A stretch of 64,000 bases of DNA from Photobacterium lutimaris (GCF_003025555.1 NZ_PYMH01000001.1:1116001-1180000), one strand, 5' to 3'. Positions 25,942-35,550 are shown, counted from the stretch's first letter. Notes: generated by a model from the letters alone, not told the origin. Numbers and translations: made by a program.

Positions 25942-27030
25942 TTATTTTGTAAACCGTAATTTAAGTTGTGCTTTAAGGTTACCCATTTTAGATTTCAAGG
26001 CCTTCTTTTTATCAGCATCGATTGTCACCATACGGCCTGATTCACCAATATAAGTACGAGAACCATCAACGTGGTCTACCAAGCGAATTTTGTCATTAGC
26101 AATTTTATGAGCATGTACGGTCGCCAACATATCTCCCTGAGCACTATGCAATGTGATATTGTTAAACTCATCTTTACTTAGCAGAATACGTTTGCCGTCA
26201 CTGTTTACCAGCTCATCACCAACAGTAAGGTAAAACCAATCTCCATTAACCTTAATTGCTTGATTATCAGAGTCTACTTCTATGTCGCCGAGAGTAACTC
26301 GTTCAAAATCAGGGAAAATAGGTGAGCCAGGTAGGCCACCGTCTGGCTTGTTACCATCTTCTGGCTTGTCACCCGGTAGACGATCCCCAGCTACATAATC
26401 TACGTTAATTGAACCATCTTTATTGACTGTTGCCCCTACCGTCTTGTCATTGATTGAAAGAACATATGTACCATCTTCCTGCGCCTTCCAAGTACCAATC
26501 TCTTGACCGTTTGAACGGACAGCTCCGTCTTCATCTACAGACGCAACATGTACACCGTCTTTTAAAAGTTCAGTGCGGCCATTTTCTGGATTTGTCTCAC
26601 CAACTACCCAGCCTTTGCCTTCAACATCTTGAACAATAGGTAAGCCAGGTAGGCCACCGTCTGGCTTGTTACCATCTTCTGGCTTGTCACCCGGTAAGCG
26701 GTCACCATCAACACCAGAAACATCATCATCTCCAGCACCAGAGCTTGAAGAGCCACTTAAGAGTGCTGCGGTCAAACCTAATGTACCAGCGCCGATAGCG
26801 GCCCAAAACCCAGTACTCTCTTGTTCATATACAACGCCATCAACTTCTTTAATTCCTTCGTTATTTATATTTTTTGTTTGAGGTGATACTTCATTAACCA
26901 TTGTTTTCTGCTGTTTAGTAGCACCTTGATGCGAATTACTTACCAGTCCAACATCTACTGCTTGGGCTAAAACATTAGTTGAAAGTGTGGTTGCAATGAT
27001 AGTGGCTAACAATTTTTTATTCATGTTCAT
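25942..27030 (-). CDS. Secreted repeat-containing protein of unknown function
   Basis: 362 residues. A signal peptide (cut near LAQA, residue 24) is followed by a polar region. A hydrophobic glycine/serine stretch FWAAIGAGTLGLTAALLSGS (75-94) comes next; such a segment is seen near the N-terminus of some large vibrio adhesins. Two identical 21-residue linkers, rich in Gly, Asp and Pro, occupy residues 109-129 and 215-235 and separate three small domains of mostly beta character. The C-terminus is basic (KSKMGNLKAQLKLRFTK). I know no family. Cell-surface or periplasmic display is inferred. It lies between two probable envelope proteins. Confidence 0.6.
   Translation of the reverse strand: MNMNKKLLATIIATTLSTNVLAQAVDVGLVSNSHQGATKQQKTMVNEVSPQTKNINNEGIKEVDGVVYEQESTGFWAAIGAGTLGLTAALLSGSSSSGAGDDDVSGVDGDRLPGDKPEDGNKPDGGLPGLPIVQDVEGKGWVVGETNPENGRTELLKDGVHVASVDEDGAVRSNGQEIGTWKAQEDGTYVLSINDKTVGATVNKDGSINVDYVAGDRLPGDKPEDGNKPDGGLPGSPIFPDFERVTLGDIEVDSDNQAIKVNGDWFYLTVGDELVNSDGKRILLSKDEFNNITLHSAQGDMLATVHAHKIANDKIRLVDHVDGSRTYIGESGRMVTIDADKKKALKSKMGNLKAQLKLRFTK
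26325..26696 (-). repeat. 54-bp perfect direct repeat inside the secreted protein gene
   Basis: The stretches 26325-26378 and 26643-26696 are identical at all 54 bases. They encode most of the duplicated linker. Perfect identity at third codon positions means the duplication is recent or kept alike by recombination. Recombination between the copies would remove 318 bp in frame, that is 106 codons. Confidence 0.85.
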
Positions 27031-27199
27031 GTAACTAATTCCAAAAATATAACCCCAGAATATTAATTGCTCTTAAAGTTGATATTAAGCCACACTTAAC
27101 TCTTAAAAAAGCTTCCACACAAGGAGAGCATAAATATTCCCTCCACACGTAAACATATATCACACGGGCTCAATATAAAATGATAATAGACACATATAC

Positions 27200-27228
27200 A
27201 AAAAAGGGCTGACACTTGGTCAGCCCTT
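27200..27228 (-). terminator. Terminator after the DUF1254/DUF1214 gene
   Basis: AAGGGCTGAC (27204-27213) pairs with GTCAGCCCTT (27219-27228), a 10-bp stem; the minus-strand reading continues into six Ts. It lies 91 bases after the stop codon. Confidence 0.85.
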
Positions 27229-27319
27229 ATGAATTATAAATTTATAATTATTACACTTACTATAAATCGCCAATACTTTTCATATAAACCACCTAAATAT
27301 TTAACGTTATATAAAACCT

Positions 27320-28297
27320 TTACACACCCACCACATGATACATTTTATCTGCCTGTGATTTAACTTCCCAAGCATCTATAGGTAAATACATGCGGATAAG
27401 GAAGTTCCCTCCCTTTTCTACAGTGGCGTTTCCTGTACCCACCTGACAATTTGTTGTAAATGTAAAGGAGTTGCCATTATCTTTCATTTCATAATGAGGA
27501 ATATAAAAGTCATTCTCATGAATCCAACCATCTGCCCCATAGAAAGTTGCAGATAAGTATCCGTTATTGTCCCAGTCAAGCGCAGGCTTCTCAAGTGTCC
27601 ATGTTTGACATTTATCCGAGGTGATCTGCAAAGGCACGTATTGAGCAGTATCCATCGGTAATCCTCCCCAACCATAAGCAGCAGCATATAGGTAGTTATG
27701 AGGGTTTACATCTTCTAACGTTTTACCAAACGCATCGTGACCGGCAATTGGCTGCTCTCCATCATTGACTTGACGAACAAGCTCCTCACGGAATGCGATA
27801 AGTTCCTCAGCATCATAGCCTTTTGATTGATATGGCCGTTCTGCTTTTGCTTCAAACTTAAGCTGAGATTGGCGCTTTTTCGTATCTTCATAATCACCAT
27901 TATCACGAGTACGTGCTAATAGGTATACATATTCACCTTGAATATCATCTGCTGATACCTCAAGTGTTTCACCATTTTTCACTACTTGATGAAATAAATG
28001 ATGTTCATCTATGATATGAATTATCTGAAATTCACCTGACAAAGGAACAGTAAAAGTAGCACCTTCACTAACATCGACTATCGCGATAGAATAAACCACA
28101 TCTCGATTTGAACGAATAACCTGTTGATTATCAATACTGACGGGATCATCATGCATCCAAGTATTGACTCCAACTTTATTTTGGACGCCACTAAAATACC
28201 AGTCAGATTCAGCAACAACATAATTATCCATTGTTACAGGAACAGCCATACAACTAAAAGAGCTAATCAAGGATAAAGATAGAAGTATTTTTTTCAT
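27320..28297 (-). CDS. Periplasmic DUF1254/DUF1214-family protein
   Basis: 325 residues. A signal peptide covers 1-18 (CMA|VP). Residues about 60-150 resemble DUF1254 (RSNRDVVYSIAIVDVSEG, then VPLSGEFQIIHIIDEHH); residues about 235-325 resemble DUF1214 (SATFYGADGWIHENDFYI, closing with FLIRMYLPIDAW). The two domains are usually found together, in exported proteins of unknown function. The gene diverges from a LysR regulator, which probably controls it. Confidence 0.7.
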   Translation of the reverse strand: MKKILLSLSLISSFSCMAVPVTMDNYVVAESDWYFSGVQNKVGVNTWMHDDPVSIDNQQVIRSNRDVVYSIAIVDVSEGATFTVPLSGEFQIIHIIDEHHLFHQVVKNGETLEVSADDIQGEYVYLLARTRDNGDYEDTKKRQSQLKFEAKAERPYQSKGYDAEELIAFREELVRQVNDGEQPIAGHDAFGKTLEDVNPHNYLYAAAYGWGGLPMDTAQYVPLQITSDKCQTWTLEKPALDWDNNGYLSATFYGADGWIHENDFYIPHYEMKDNGNSFTFTTNCQVGTGNATVEKGGNFLIRMYLPIDAWEVKSQADKMYHVVGV

Positions 28298-28511
28298 ATT
28301 AATCTCGATGAAGTTTTAATAGGAGAATATTTATGACAATTTTACTAAGTAAAAGACTCATGTACTGTTTGAAACACAAAGCTCATGAGCACTGTTATGC
28401 ATTTCGTTTAACCATAGCCCTATGATAATTAGCTAGAGATAGCTAGAATATTTGAATTTAGTTAGTTTGCTGTTAAGCTGAACTTAAGACCAAAATCATG
28501 AAGTGTTCTAG

Positions 28512-29432
28512 ATGTCAGACGACAAATTCAAAAATTTAGATTTAAACTTGTTAAAGCTTTTTTCTGTTGTATATCAACAACGTAATCTAAAAAAATCCTC
28601 TGAGTTGCTATTTATTTCTCCACCTGCGGTAAGTCAAAATATCAACAAGCTCAGAGAGCACTTTGAAGATGAACTGTTTGTGAAGACACCAAAAGGCTTT
28701 GATACCACACCTTTCGCCGACAGCCTATTCAATGCGTTATCTCCTGCCCTAGTGCAGCTTTCATATGCTGTGAATACTCATGGAGAATTCGAACCTAGCA
28801 AGCTTGAAGGTACAATCACTGTTGATATGGGGCAACAGGTTATTCCTTGGTTATCACCCATGATGTTTACGGAGATATCACAACACTGTCCTATGGTCAC
28901 CTTCGCGTCACATAATATGACAACTGAAACAGCTTCGATGCTAACAACGGATCAAGTAGATCTTGCGGTTCAATTCCAGTTTCCCAATACCACCAAAGAT
29001 ATTTATGAACTTCCTTTGGGAGACGTAAGTTTTGTCGCAGTTGTTAGAAGAGATCACCCATTCAAAGGTAGTGAAGCAACTATTGAGGAACTATTAGCCT
29101 ATGATTTTGCTATCATTGAAATGCCTTTTTTCAACACGTTTCATACATCGTTAATTGAACAAGTCGTCGCAAAAAGAGGGCTAAAAGTTAATGTAGCGTA
29201 CCGAAGTACTTCTGCAATTAGCGTCAGAGAAATTGTAACTCATTCTGACTTAGTTGTGCCGGGGTTAGAAAATTTTGTTAAACACTGTGGCCAGGGTTTA
29301 AGAGCGATAAAAGTAACAAATTTAGACGAGATATCAACTCTTCCTCTATGCGCCTACATAAATAAAAAAAATAGAAAAAGTAAAAAACATTTATGGCTAT
29401 ATGAGATGGTTAAATCACTTGTACATGCATAA
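28512..29432 (+). CDS. LysR-type transcriptional regulator
   Basis: 306 residues. The N-terminal helix-turn-helix runs from LNLLKLFSVVYQQRNLKKSS to PPAVSQNINKLREHF (about 10-55), in the LeuO/NodD-like form. The effector domain follows (GTITVDMGQQVIPWLSP onward). It is divergent from the DUF1254 gene across 214 bases, the usual arrangement for LysR control of the neighbouring gene. The effector is unknown. Confidence 0.85.
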   Translation: MSDDKFKNLDLNLLKLFSVVYQQRNLKKSSELLFISPPAVSQNINKLREHFEDELFVKTPKGFDTTPFADSLFNALSPALVQLSYAVNTHGEFEPSKLEGTITVDMGQQVIPWLSPMMFTEISQHCPMVTFASHNMTTETASMLTTDQVDLAVQFQFPNTTKDIYELPLGDVSFVAVVRRDHPFKGSEATIEELLAYDFAIIEMPFFNTFHTSLIEQVVAKRGLKVNVAYRSTSAISVREIVTHSDLVVPGLENFVKHCGQGLRAIKVTNLDEISTLPLCAYINKKNRKSKKHLWLYEMVKSLVHA

Positions 29433-29434
29433 AT

Positions 29435-29461
29435 AAAGAGCTGACATATAGCCAGCCCTTT
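29435..29461 (-). terminator. Shared terminator between the LysR gene and the OM protein gene
   Basis: AAGGGCTGGC on the minus strand pairs with GTCAGCTCTT with two G-U pairs, followed by TTTATTT. It is better as a terminator for the minus-strand gene at 29477 but may serve both. Confidence 0.6.
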
Positions 29462-29476
29462 ATAAATATTGCTCTG

Positions 29477-30265
29477 TTAAAGCTGATAGTTGAACTCAAT
29501 TCGATGATCACCATCAGCATACTGTGTATTTTCAGTCCAGTTTGAATAATATCGCACATTTGCCCTTGGGGTCACTTGGTAACCCATTGAAAATTCATGT
29601 GACATGACAGATTCGTCACCTTCAAGCCCAAATTCTTTGTATATTGATGAGCCCGAAATAGTGCCCATATACATTGGGTTATAATTCAACCAAATCTTGT
29701 CTGTTACCTGCACCTTTCCGTACATACCTATGACATAAAAGGTACCGTGCATGTTATATCGGTCACGCAGTTGATCTGCATCTAAATTCCCGCCAGAAGT
29801 ACCTGGTAGCTGTTCGCCAGCGGCCATCCCAAGGCCTACAAGGGGGTATAAATTAAACTTACCCATTTTAGGTAATGCTTGAATAAAACTGTATGATGCC
29901 GAACCTTGGTTACTATCAAAATTCCAATTAACGTCTACCTGCGATCCTCGACCGTTGGTAAGGTCAACGCCAAAGTTGCGAAAACGAAAAGAATCGATAC
30001 TGTCATCACTATTACGATTACTCCAACCGAATAAATCGCCCGCAAACCCCTTTACCTCAATGACATTCATACCCATTGTTGTATCAATGCCAGTATCGTA
30101 TGTCTGCCCAAATTTCAGGTTCAAACCTTTATCGGTATAGCCAAAACCTGCTTGCGTATAAACCGCCAAAGGATCAGACATATCTTGGACTTCGGCTTCT
30201 TGTGCTATTGAAGATGTTGCGAAAAGTATCGTGGTAACGAAAAGAGTTGAACGGCGTAAGAACAT
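29477..30265 (-). CDS. Outer-membrane beta-barrel protein
   Basis: 262 residues from ATG 30265, chosen for its GAGGAAAT ribosome site; a longer frame to 30328 lacks one. A signal peptide ends at SIAQ|EAE. The mature chain has repeated beta-hairpin-like segments rich in Gly, Tyr, Asn and Phe and ends in RIEFNYQL. I do not recognise a named family. With the barrel at 25080 it brackets a compact envelope locus. Confidence 0.6.
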   Translation of the reverse strand: MFLRRSTLFVTTILFATSSIAQEAEVQDMSDPLAVYTQAGFGYTDKGLNLKFGQTYDTGIDTTMGMNVIEVKGFAGDLFGWSNRNSDDSIDSFRFRNFGVDLTNGRGSQVDVNWNFDSNQGSASYSFIQALPKMGKFNLYPLVGLGMAAGEQLPGTSGGNLDADQLRDRYNMHGTFYVIGMYGKVQVTDKIWLNYNPMYMGTISGSSIYKEFGLEGDESVMSHEFSMGYQVTPRANVRYYSNWTENTQYADGDHRIEFNYQL

Positions 30266-30677
30266 AATTTCCTCATTTGGTGCGATCTTCACATTCATGC
30301 AATCGACGAATATGTAGTCACTATACAAACGAGGGTTATCTAATTGAATTTACACATACTTAACTGTCAATTAAGCTTAAGTTAATAGAAAATCAAGTTC
30401 AAATAATCTAAGTCATCAGTAAATTACTTTGATTTTATATATTATTTTCACCATTGAAAATTAACTGATAAAAGGTGGCCAGCCACTTTACAAAAGCGTA
30501 CCAACTAAGCTGCCAGACCAACATCTGATACCTCCCACATGCTACCGTAATTTGTGCCCACTCCGCGTGGAATGTATATTCTAATTACGCATATGTTTAG
30601 CATTTTATGAAAAAAACGTTTCATGGTGCGGCTGTAGCCGTTACAATACAAGGAGGAGCAATTGAAGGGAGTATGAG
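30266..30677. promoter_or_regulatory. Intergenic region with candidate inositol operator
   Basis: This region of about 410 bp lies between two divergent genes. It contains ATGAAA-N6-TTTCAT (core GAAAAAAACGTTTC at 30609-30622), the same extended palindrome as at 13415-13432, 55 bases before the rpiR start. A related half-symmetric word GGAATGTATATTCT is at 30569-30582. This suggests that the RpiR regulator controls its own gene. The rest is AT-rich with no supported frame. Confidence 0.6.
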
Positions 30678-31535
30678 ATGTCTGTTGCCAATAACCTTAC
30701 TGAACTGCAAGATCAAATCCGAACGCGATATAGCGATCTTAGCAAGCGTTTACAGCAGGTCGCCCGCTATGTATTGGATAATTCCAACAGTGTCGCCTTT
30801 GATACCGTTGCGGTAATTGCCAGCCAAGCTGAAGTCCCTCCTTCTACATTGATCCGCTTTGCCAATGCTTTTGGCTTCAACGGCTTTAATGACATGAAAC
30901 AGCTGTTTCGCCGCAACCTCGTAGAAGAAACAGCGAGCTACACTGAACGCGCTAAGCTTTTCAAAGAGCTTGATGCTGAGCAAAGTGCACCAGAAAGTCC
31001 TGCCATGATTTTGCAAGAGTTCGCCCGTGCCAACGCGCAAGCGATGAACCACCTTGCTTCGCAAACGCCGGCAGACAAGCTTGAAGAAGCGGTCGAGATA
31101 TTAATGAATGCTGATAACATCTACCTTATCGGCTTAAGACGCTCTTTCAGCGTCGCTTCTTATCTCACCTATGCATTACGTCATCTTGAGCGTCGTGCGT
31201 TCCTGATTGATGGATTGGGCGGCATGTTCAAAGAACAACTCTCGATGATTGGCCCTAATGATGCGGTACTCTCAATCAGCTTTAGCCCTTATGCGCAAGA
31301 GACGGTCACTCTCAGTGAAATAGCTTCACAAGCCGGTGCAAAACAAATCGTGATTACCGATAGCCAAGTCAGCCCACTGGCAGCCTTCAGTGATGTTTGT
31401 TTTGTGGTAAAAGAAGCCCAGGTTGAGGCTTTCCGCTCGCAATCCGCTTCTTTGTGTCTTGCTCAAACGTTGGCGGTTTCTCTGGCTTACCGACAGGGCA
31501 CAAGCAACAATCTTGAAACAAACGTTCTAGGTTAG
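30678..31535 (+). CDS. iolR: RpiR-family regulator, probable inositol repressor
   Basis: 285 residues. The N-terminal RpiR helix-turn-helix (about 15-85) contains VAVIASQAEVPPSTLIRFAN and ends in FNGFNDMKQLFRR; the C-terminal SIS domain (about 125-260) holds NIYLIGLRRSFSVASYL and SISFSPYAQETV, where a phosphosugar or inositol intermediate binds. RpiR proteins next to iol genes (IolR of rhizobia and Salmonella) repress inositol catabolism. GGGAGTATGAG precedes the ATG. An operator-like palindrome lies upstream, which suggests autoregulation. Confidence 0.85.
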   Translation: MSVANNLTELQDQIRTRYSDLSKRLQQVARYVLDNSNSVAFDTVAVIASQAEVPPSTLIRFANAFGFNGFNDMKQLFRRNLVEETASYTERAKLFKELDAEQSAPESPAMILQEFARANAQAMNHLASQTPADKLEEAVEILMNADNIYLIGLRRSFSVASYLTYALRHLERRAFLIDGLGGMFKEQLSMIGPNDAVLSISFSPYAQETVTLSEIASQAGAKQIVITDSQVSPLAAFSDVCFVVKEAQVEAFRSQSASLCLAQTLAVSLAYRQGTSNNLETNVLG

Positions 31536-31571
31536 CTTTTTACTTCTTTTTACTTACTGTTTTCTAAATAA

Positions 31572-31610
31572 ATGCCGTCCTAACACTATGTGTAAAGCGA
31601 CGGCATTTTT
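31572..31610 (+). terminator. Terminator of the rpiR gene at 30678
   Basis: ATGCCGTC (31572-31579) pairs with GACGGCAT (31599-31606), followed by a T tract. Confidence 0.85.
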
Positions 31611-31633
31611 ATATGAAGCAAGACGCAAGACAG

Positions 31634-31659
31634 AAAAAGCCCCGCAAATGCGAGGCTTT
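31634..31659 (-). terminator. Terminator of the iolB-iolG operon
   Basis: AAAGCCTCGC on the minus strand pairs with GCGGGGCTTT across an ATTT loop (one G-U pair) and runs into five Ts. It lies 92 bases after the iolG stop. Confidence 0.85.
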
Positions 31660-31750
31660 AAGAGTGATTAACCTTTGGGGCGATGTCATTGGGGGTAACA
31701 GTCACTCCATACCCGTCATCACTCAGGAGGCTTTGGTCTGGGCTAAGATA

Positions 31751-32734
31751 TTACAGCTTAATGGTTTTACCCTGCTTCATCGACTCAAGGGCTGCATCAG
31801 CCATGACAAGGGCAAATTCACCATCTGCACCGCCACACTCAGGCTCTTTACCTTCAAGCACGTCAACAAAGTCCTGCCATTCTGCCACATAAGCAGCGTC
31901 ATAGCGCTCAAGGAAGAAATGCTGAGGTTTAGCGGCAACGCAACCTTCTTCACCCCAATGCTGCACCAAGTTCTCTTTGACGTTGTGAGCCTGTAGCAAA
32001 CCTTTCGAACCATGCAGTTCAAGGCGCTGATCATACCCGTAGCCAGAACGACGGCTGTTATTGATGGTTGCAATTGCCCCTGATGGGAAGCTGAGTACCA
32101 ACACAGCGGTGTCGATGTCTCCAGCTTCACCGATGGCAGGATCCACCATGCAACTGCCGTGTGCAGTGATCGAAACCGGATCTTCTCCCATGATGAAACG
32201 AGCCATATCCAAATCATGGATGGTCATGTCACGGAACATACCACCAGATACTTTGGTGTATTCAGCAGGCGGTGGCGACGGATCGCGAGAGGTGATCACT
32301 AGCGATTCAGGCTGGCCGATAACACCTGCATTAAGCTGATTTTTCACTGTTCTGAACTGTGGATCATAACGGCGGTTAAAACCGACCATCATGTGTGTGC
32401 CGTGCTGGCGGACTGTCGCCAAACAATCGCGTACTCGGCTGAGATCTAAGTCAATGGGCTTTTCACAGAAAATTACTTTCCCATGTGCAGCGGCCATTTC
32501 AATTAAATCAGCATGTGTATGGGTTGCAGAGCAAATACATACCGCATGTACATTCGGATCAGACATTGCCTGTTCGATTTCTTGTACTTGCGCGCCATAC
32601 TTTTCGGCTAACTTGTTAGCACCCTCAACGTAGGGGTCGATAATTGAATACAATGTTGTCTTAGGATGCTTTGCAATATTTACAGCATGCACCTGGCCAA
32701 TCCTGCCAGCGCCGAATAACGCAATATTAAACAT
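31751..32734 (-). CDS. iolG: Inositol 2-dehydrogenase, Gfo/Idh/MocA family
   Basis: 327 residues. NAD-binding Rossmann motif GAGRIGQVHA (7-16), the EKP motif in CEKPIDLD, and the catalytic histidine region DMTIHDLDMARF. The enzyme oxidises myo-inositol to 2-keto-myo-inositol (inosose), the entry step of the pathway. An AAAGGAG site precedes the ATG. It is 25 bases after iolB and shares its operon and the two candidate operators in front of iolB. A second, longer family member is at 41442. Confidence 0.92.
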   Translation of the reverse strand: MFNIALFGAGRIGQVHAVNIAKHPKTTLYSIIDPYVEGANKLAEKYGAQVQEIEQAMSDPNVHAVCICSATHTHADLIEMAAAHGKVIFCEKPIDLDLSRVRDCLATVRQHGTHMMVGFNRRYDPQFRTVKNQLNAGVIGQPESLVITSRDPSPPPAEYTKVSGGMFRDMTIHDLDMARFIMGEDPVSITAHGSCMVDPAIGEAGDIDTAVLVLSFPSGAIATINNSRRSGYGYDQRLELHGSKGLLQAHNVKENLVQHWGEEGCVAAKPQHFFLERYDAAYVAEWQDFVDVLEGKEPECGGADGEFALVMADAALESMKQGKTIKL

Positions 32735-32759
32735 GTCTCACTCCTTTGCCGGAAACTAA

Positions 32760-33584
32760 TTATTGATGTTTTCTTGCATATTGCTCTTCGTTAATCCATT
32801 GATGGTCATCTTCCCAGGTAAACAACCATTTACGTGTTGGCCCAGCCATTACATTCAGGTAGTAGCTGTCGTAGCCTGCAATAGTTGCCACAGGGTGATA
32901 CCCCTTAGGTACTTGAACGACGTCTTTGTCATAAACCGCCATGCACTCGTCCAATGAACGATCATCGGTGTATACACGTTGCATGCAGAACCCTTGTGTA
33001 GGATTCAAACGGTGATAATAGGTTTCTTCGAGATAGGTTTCGTTAGGCTCTGCATCCTGATCATGCTTATGGCTCGGATAGGAGCTCGTGCAGCCTTCAT
33101 CCGTATACACTTCTACCACCAGCAAGCTGTCGGCTTCTTTGTAATCAGGCAAGATATTGTGGACAAAGCGCTTATTATTCCCTGCCCCACGCTGCTCCGC
33201 ATCAATATTGTCTGGAGCGATCAGGCGGGTTGGATAATTACCTTGGCCTGGTGCGGTACACACTGCTAGCTCTAGCTGGGTATTTGCCACAACACTGATT
33301 GCCTCACCTTTGGCGACGTAAACAGCGTAAGGTTTCTTGCGCTCAAACGGCCCCATTCGGTCACCGATGTTCTCGAATGTTTCAGTTGGCGTGGTAATTG
33401 TGGCAAAGCCCCCCACCAGTACCAAACACACTTCATTATCGCTGGCTGGTAGCTCTATACGTTGGCCGCTTTCAAGTTCAAACGCTTTAAATCCAACATA
33501 ACCCCATTGCGCACTTTCTGGGGTAATTGTTTGGGTATTACCATGCTGATCAGGGGCATGGTATTTGGAGAGCAATTTTGACAT
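32760..33584 (-). CDS. iolB: 5-deoxy-glucuronate isomerase, cluster 2 first copy
   Basis: 274 residues of the IolB double-cupin family, which converts 5-deoxyglucuronate to 2-deoxy-5-keto-gluconate. The metal-binding motif SYPSHKHDQD, VQVPKGYHPVATIAGYDSYY and NVMAGPTRKW are diagnostic. I chose ATG 33584, with AGAAGG just upstream; an open frame extends 48 codons further but lacks a site and runs through the operators. A second iolB of 289 residues lies at 39383, clearly diverged (GFPPHKHDEDR in place of SYPSHKHDQD). Confidence 0.93.
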   Translation of the reverse strand: MSKLLSKYHAPDQHGNTQTITPESAQWGYVGFKAFELESGQRIELPASDNEVCLVLVGGFATITTPTETFENIGDRMGPFERKKPYAVYVAKGEAISVVANTQLELAVCTAPGQGNYPTRLIAPDNIDAEQRGAGNNKRFVHNILPDYKEADSLLVVEVYTDEGCTSSYPSHKHDQDAEPNETYLEETYYHRLNPTQGFCMQRVYTDDRSLDECMAVYDKDVVQVPKGYHPVATIAGYDSYYLNVMAGPTRKWLFTWEDDHQWINEEQYARKHQ

Positions 33585-33621
33585 GGCGACCTTCTCAAAG
33601 TAGTTATTCGTAACATTGGTT

Positions 33622-33690
33622 CGAAAATATTTTTCAAAATAGTATGAAAATAAAAAAACCTTTTCAAACCAATTATGAAACAAATGGTTC
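33622..33690. promoter_or_regulatory. Two candidate inositol operators before iolB
   Basis: CGAAAATATTTTTC (33622-33635) and the weaker GAAACAAATGGTTC (33677-33690) lie 38 and 93 bases upstream of the iolB start. The first matches the sites at 13077 and 46008 except at its first base. The remainder of the 364-bp gap up to lpd holds the lpd terminator and a short direct repeat CTCGCTAGAG-N-TACATA near 33894-33929. Confidence 0.6.
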
Positions 33691-33866
33691 ATTTTGTGGG
33701 CGAGGTAACACGTCGAAAATTTCTTCATTCAGCATGAAATTATTGGCATAAAAAAATGACCTTTATGGCCCACACACATACTTCAAGTGGCTTGGGTATA
33801 AAACGGAGGCAGCATAAAGTGATTGGCAATCGAAGGGCTGAAACTTTGGTTTCCAGCAAAGGAATT

Positions 33867-33899
33867 AAAAAGCGAGTCAGGCGATTAAGCTGACTCGCT
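33867..33899 (-). terminator. Terminator of the lpd-like gene
   Basis: AGCGAGTCAG (33871-33880) pairs perfectly with CTGACTCGCT (33890-33899); the minus-strand reading runs into a T tract. Confidence 0.85.
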
Positions 33900-33948
33900 A
33901 GAGGTACATATCTCGCTAGAGCTACATATAGAGAATGCGTGGTAAGAC

Positions 33949-35358
33949 TTAACGACGCCTGCTTGGCAGCATATCGGTCATTGATCCTTCGACCAACTCT
34001 GCAGCAAAGGCGAAGGTTTCAGCCAATGTTGGGTGGGCATGTACCGTATGCGCGATGTCTTTTGCCGTACCGCCCAGTTCAAGAACAGCGGCCGCTTCGT
34101 GAATAAGCTCACCCGCATTTTCACCGCAAATACCGGCACCTAACAATGCACCAGACTCTTTATCAAATAGCGCCTTGGTCACGCCATTGGTTGCACCAAC
34201 ACTTTGTGCACGACCACTAACAAGCCATGGTACTTTGCCCGTGCTGTAGTCAATACCCTGCTGTTTGGCTTCTTTCTCCGTTAAGCCAACCCATGCGACT
34301 TCTGGGCTAGTGTAAGCGACAGATGGGATTGCAGCAGGATGGAACGTTGCATCCAATCCGGCAATCACTTCTGAGGCAACTTTGCCTTCATGGGTCGCCT
34401 TGTGCGCGAGCATTGGCCCTTTAACGATATCGCCGATAGCGAAGATATGTGGAACTGACGTTTGCATCCGGTCATTGACCTCAACAAGCCCTTGCTCACT
34501 GATTGCGACACCGATGCTCTCCAGCCCAATACCTGCCGTATTAGGGCGACGACCGACAGCGACCAGCACCGCATCAAAAATGGCACTTTCAGGTGCTTTT
34601 TTCCCTTCAAAGGAAACCGCAATATCTGCATCCTGCGCTTCCATGCCGATCACTTTGGTTTTCGTCAGAAGCTGGTAGGTCTTTTTCGTTGCTTTAACGA
34701 GTGGTTGTACAATGTCTTTATCTGCGGCGGGGATAATCTGATCTTGTGCTTCCACAATAGTAATTTCAGAGCCAAGCGCCGAATAAACCTGCGCCATTTC
34801 CAATCCGATGATCCCGCCACCGATAATCAGTAACTTCTCAGGGATAGTGTGCAAAGACAGTGCATCAGTCGAATCCCACACTCTTGAATCATCAGGTGCA
34901 ATCGGTAATTTAACCGAGTGGGAGCCCGTCGCAATAATGGCGTGCTTGAAGTTTACATGCTGCTCTGTATCAGCCGAAACCGACAGCGTGCGCTCCCCAA
35001 TAAATTGGCCTTCACCTTGCAGACGAACGACTTTTCTCGCTTTAGACAGGTTCGCGATGCCTTTCGTCAGTTCGGATATTGTCCCTTCTTTATGGGTGCG
35101 CAATGCGTCAATATCGATGTTGGGCTCAGTAAACGAAATACCCATACTTGCCCCATGTTTAGCATGCTCGATGAGCGATGCGGCATGAAGCAGGGTCTTT
35201 GAGGGAATGCAGCCCACATTGACACAAACACCACCTAGCGTGTCACGTTTTTCAACAAGACACACTGACAATCCAAGATCTGCCGCTCTAAAGGCCGCTG
35301 TATACCCACCGGGTCCACCACCGAGTACAACAACATCTACGTTGATAGATTCCGTCAT
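33949..35358 (-). CDS. Dihydrolipoyl dehydrogenase paralog
   Basis: 469-residue flavin disulfide reductase with the full Lpd pattern: FAD motif GGGPGGYTAAFRAADLG, redox disulfide CVNVGC (Cys45 and Cys50), NAD motif IIGGGIIGLEMAQVYSALG, and the C-terminal HAHPTLAE with the catalytic His-Glu pair. Lpd reoxidises lipoamide in 2-oxoacid dehydrogenase or glycine-cleavage complexes. No E1/E2 or lipoyl protein lies near, so this is a stand-alone extra copy. AGAAGGA stands before the ATG. Its presence inside an inositol cluster is unexplained. Confidence 0.9.
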   Translation of the reverse strand: MTESINVDVVVLGGGPGGYTAAFRAADLGLSVCLVEKRDTLGGVCVNVGCIPSKTLLHAASLIEHAKHGASMGISFTEPNIDIDALRTHKEGTISELTKGIANLSKARKVVRLQGEGQFIGERTLSVSADTEQHVNFKHAIIATGSHSVKLPIAPDDSRVWDSTDALSLHTIPEKLLIIGGGIIGLEMAQVYSALGSEITIVEAQDQIIPAADKDIVQPLVKATKKTYQLLTKTKVIGMEAQDADIAVSFEGKKAPESAIFDAVLVAVGRRPNTAGIGLESIGVAISEQGLVEVNDRMQTSVPHIFAIGDIVKGPMLAHKATHEGKVASEVIAGLDATFHPAAIPSVAYTSPEVAWVGLTEKEAKQQGIDYSTGKVPWLVSGRAQSVGATNGVTKALFDKESGALLGAGICGENAGELIHEAAAVLELGGTAKDIAHTVHAHPTLAETFAFAAELVEGSMTDMLPSRRR

Positions 35359-35550
35359 TAAAATTCCTTCTATGCCAAGTTAAATACTCAATTACCAGAT
35401 ATAGGCAACATAGCGTGCCATTGGTAGGTTTATCCTAGAAAGAAATAAAAATAAATCGCAAAGTTGGAATATCTGATGCTGGTTCACTTTCTGTAGAAAG
35501 TGAACCGTCAATATGTCTAACAGCTCAATGTTTGCCTGTTACAAAGACAA

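Noticed and set aside
33585..33728. 48-codon N-terminal extension of iolB
   Set aside because: It covers the operator palindromes, has unusual composition and no ribosome site; IolB length fits the start at 33584.
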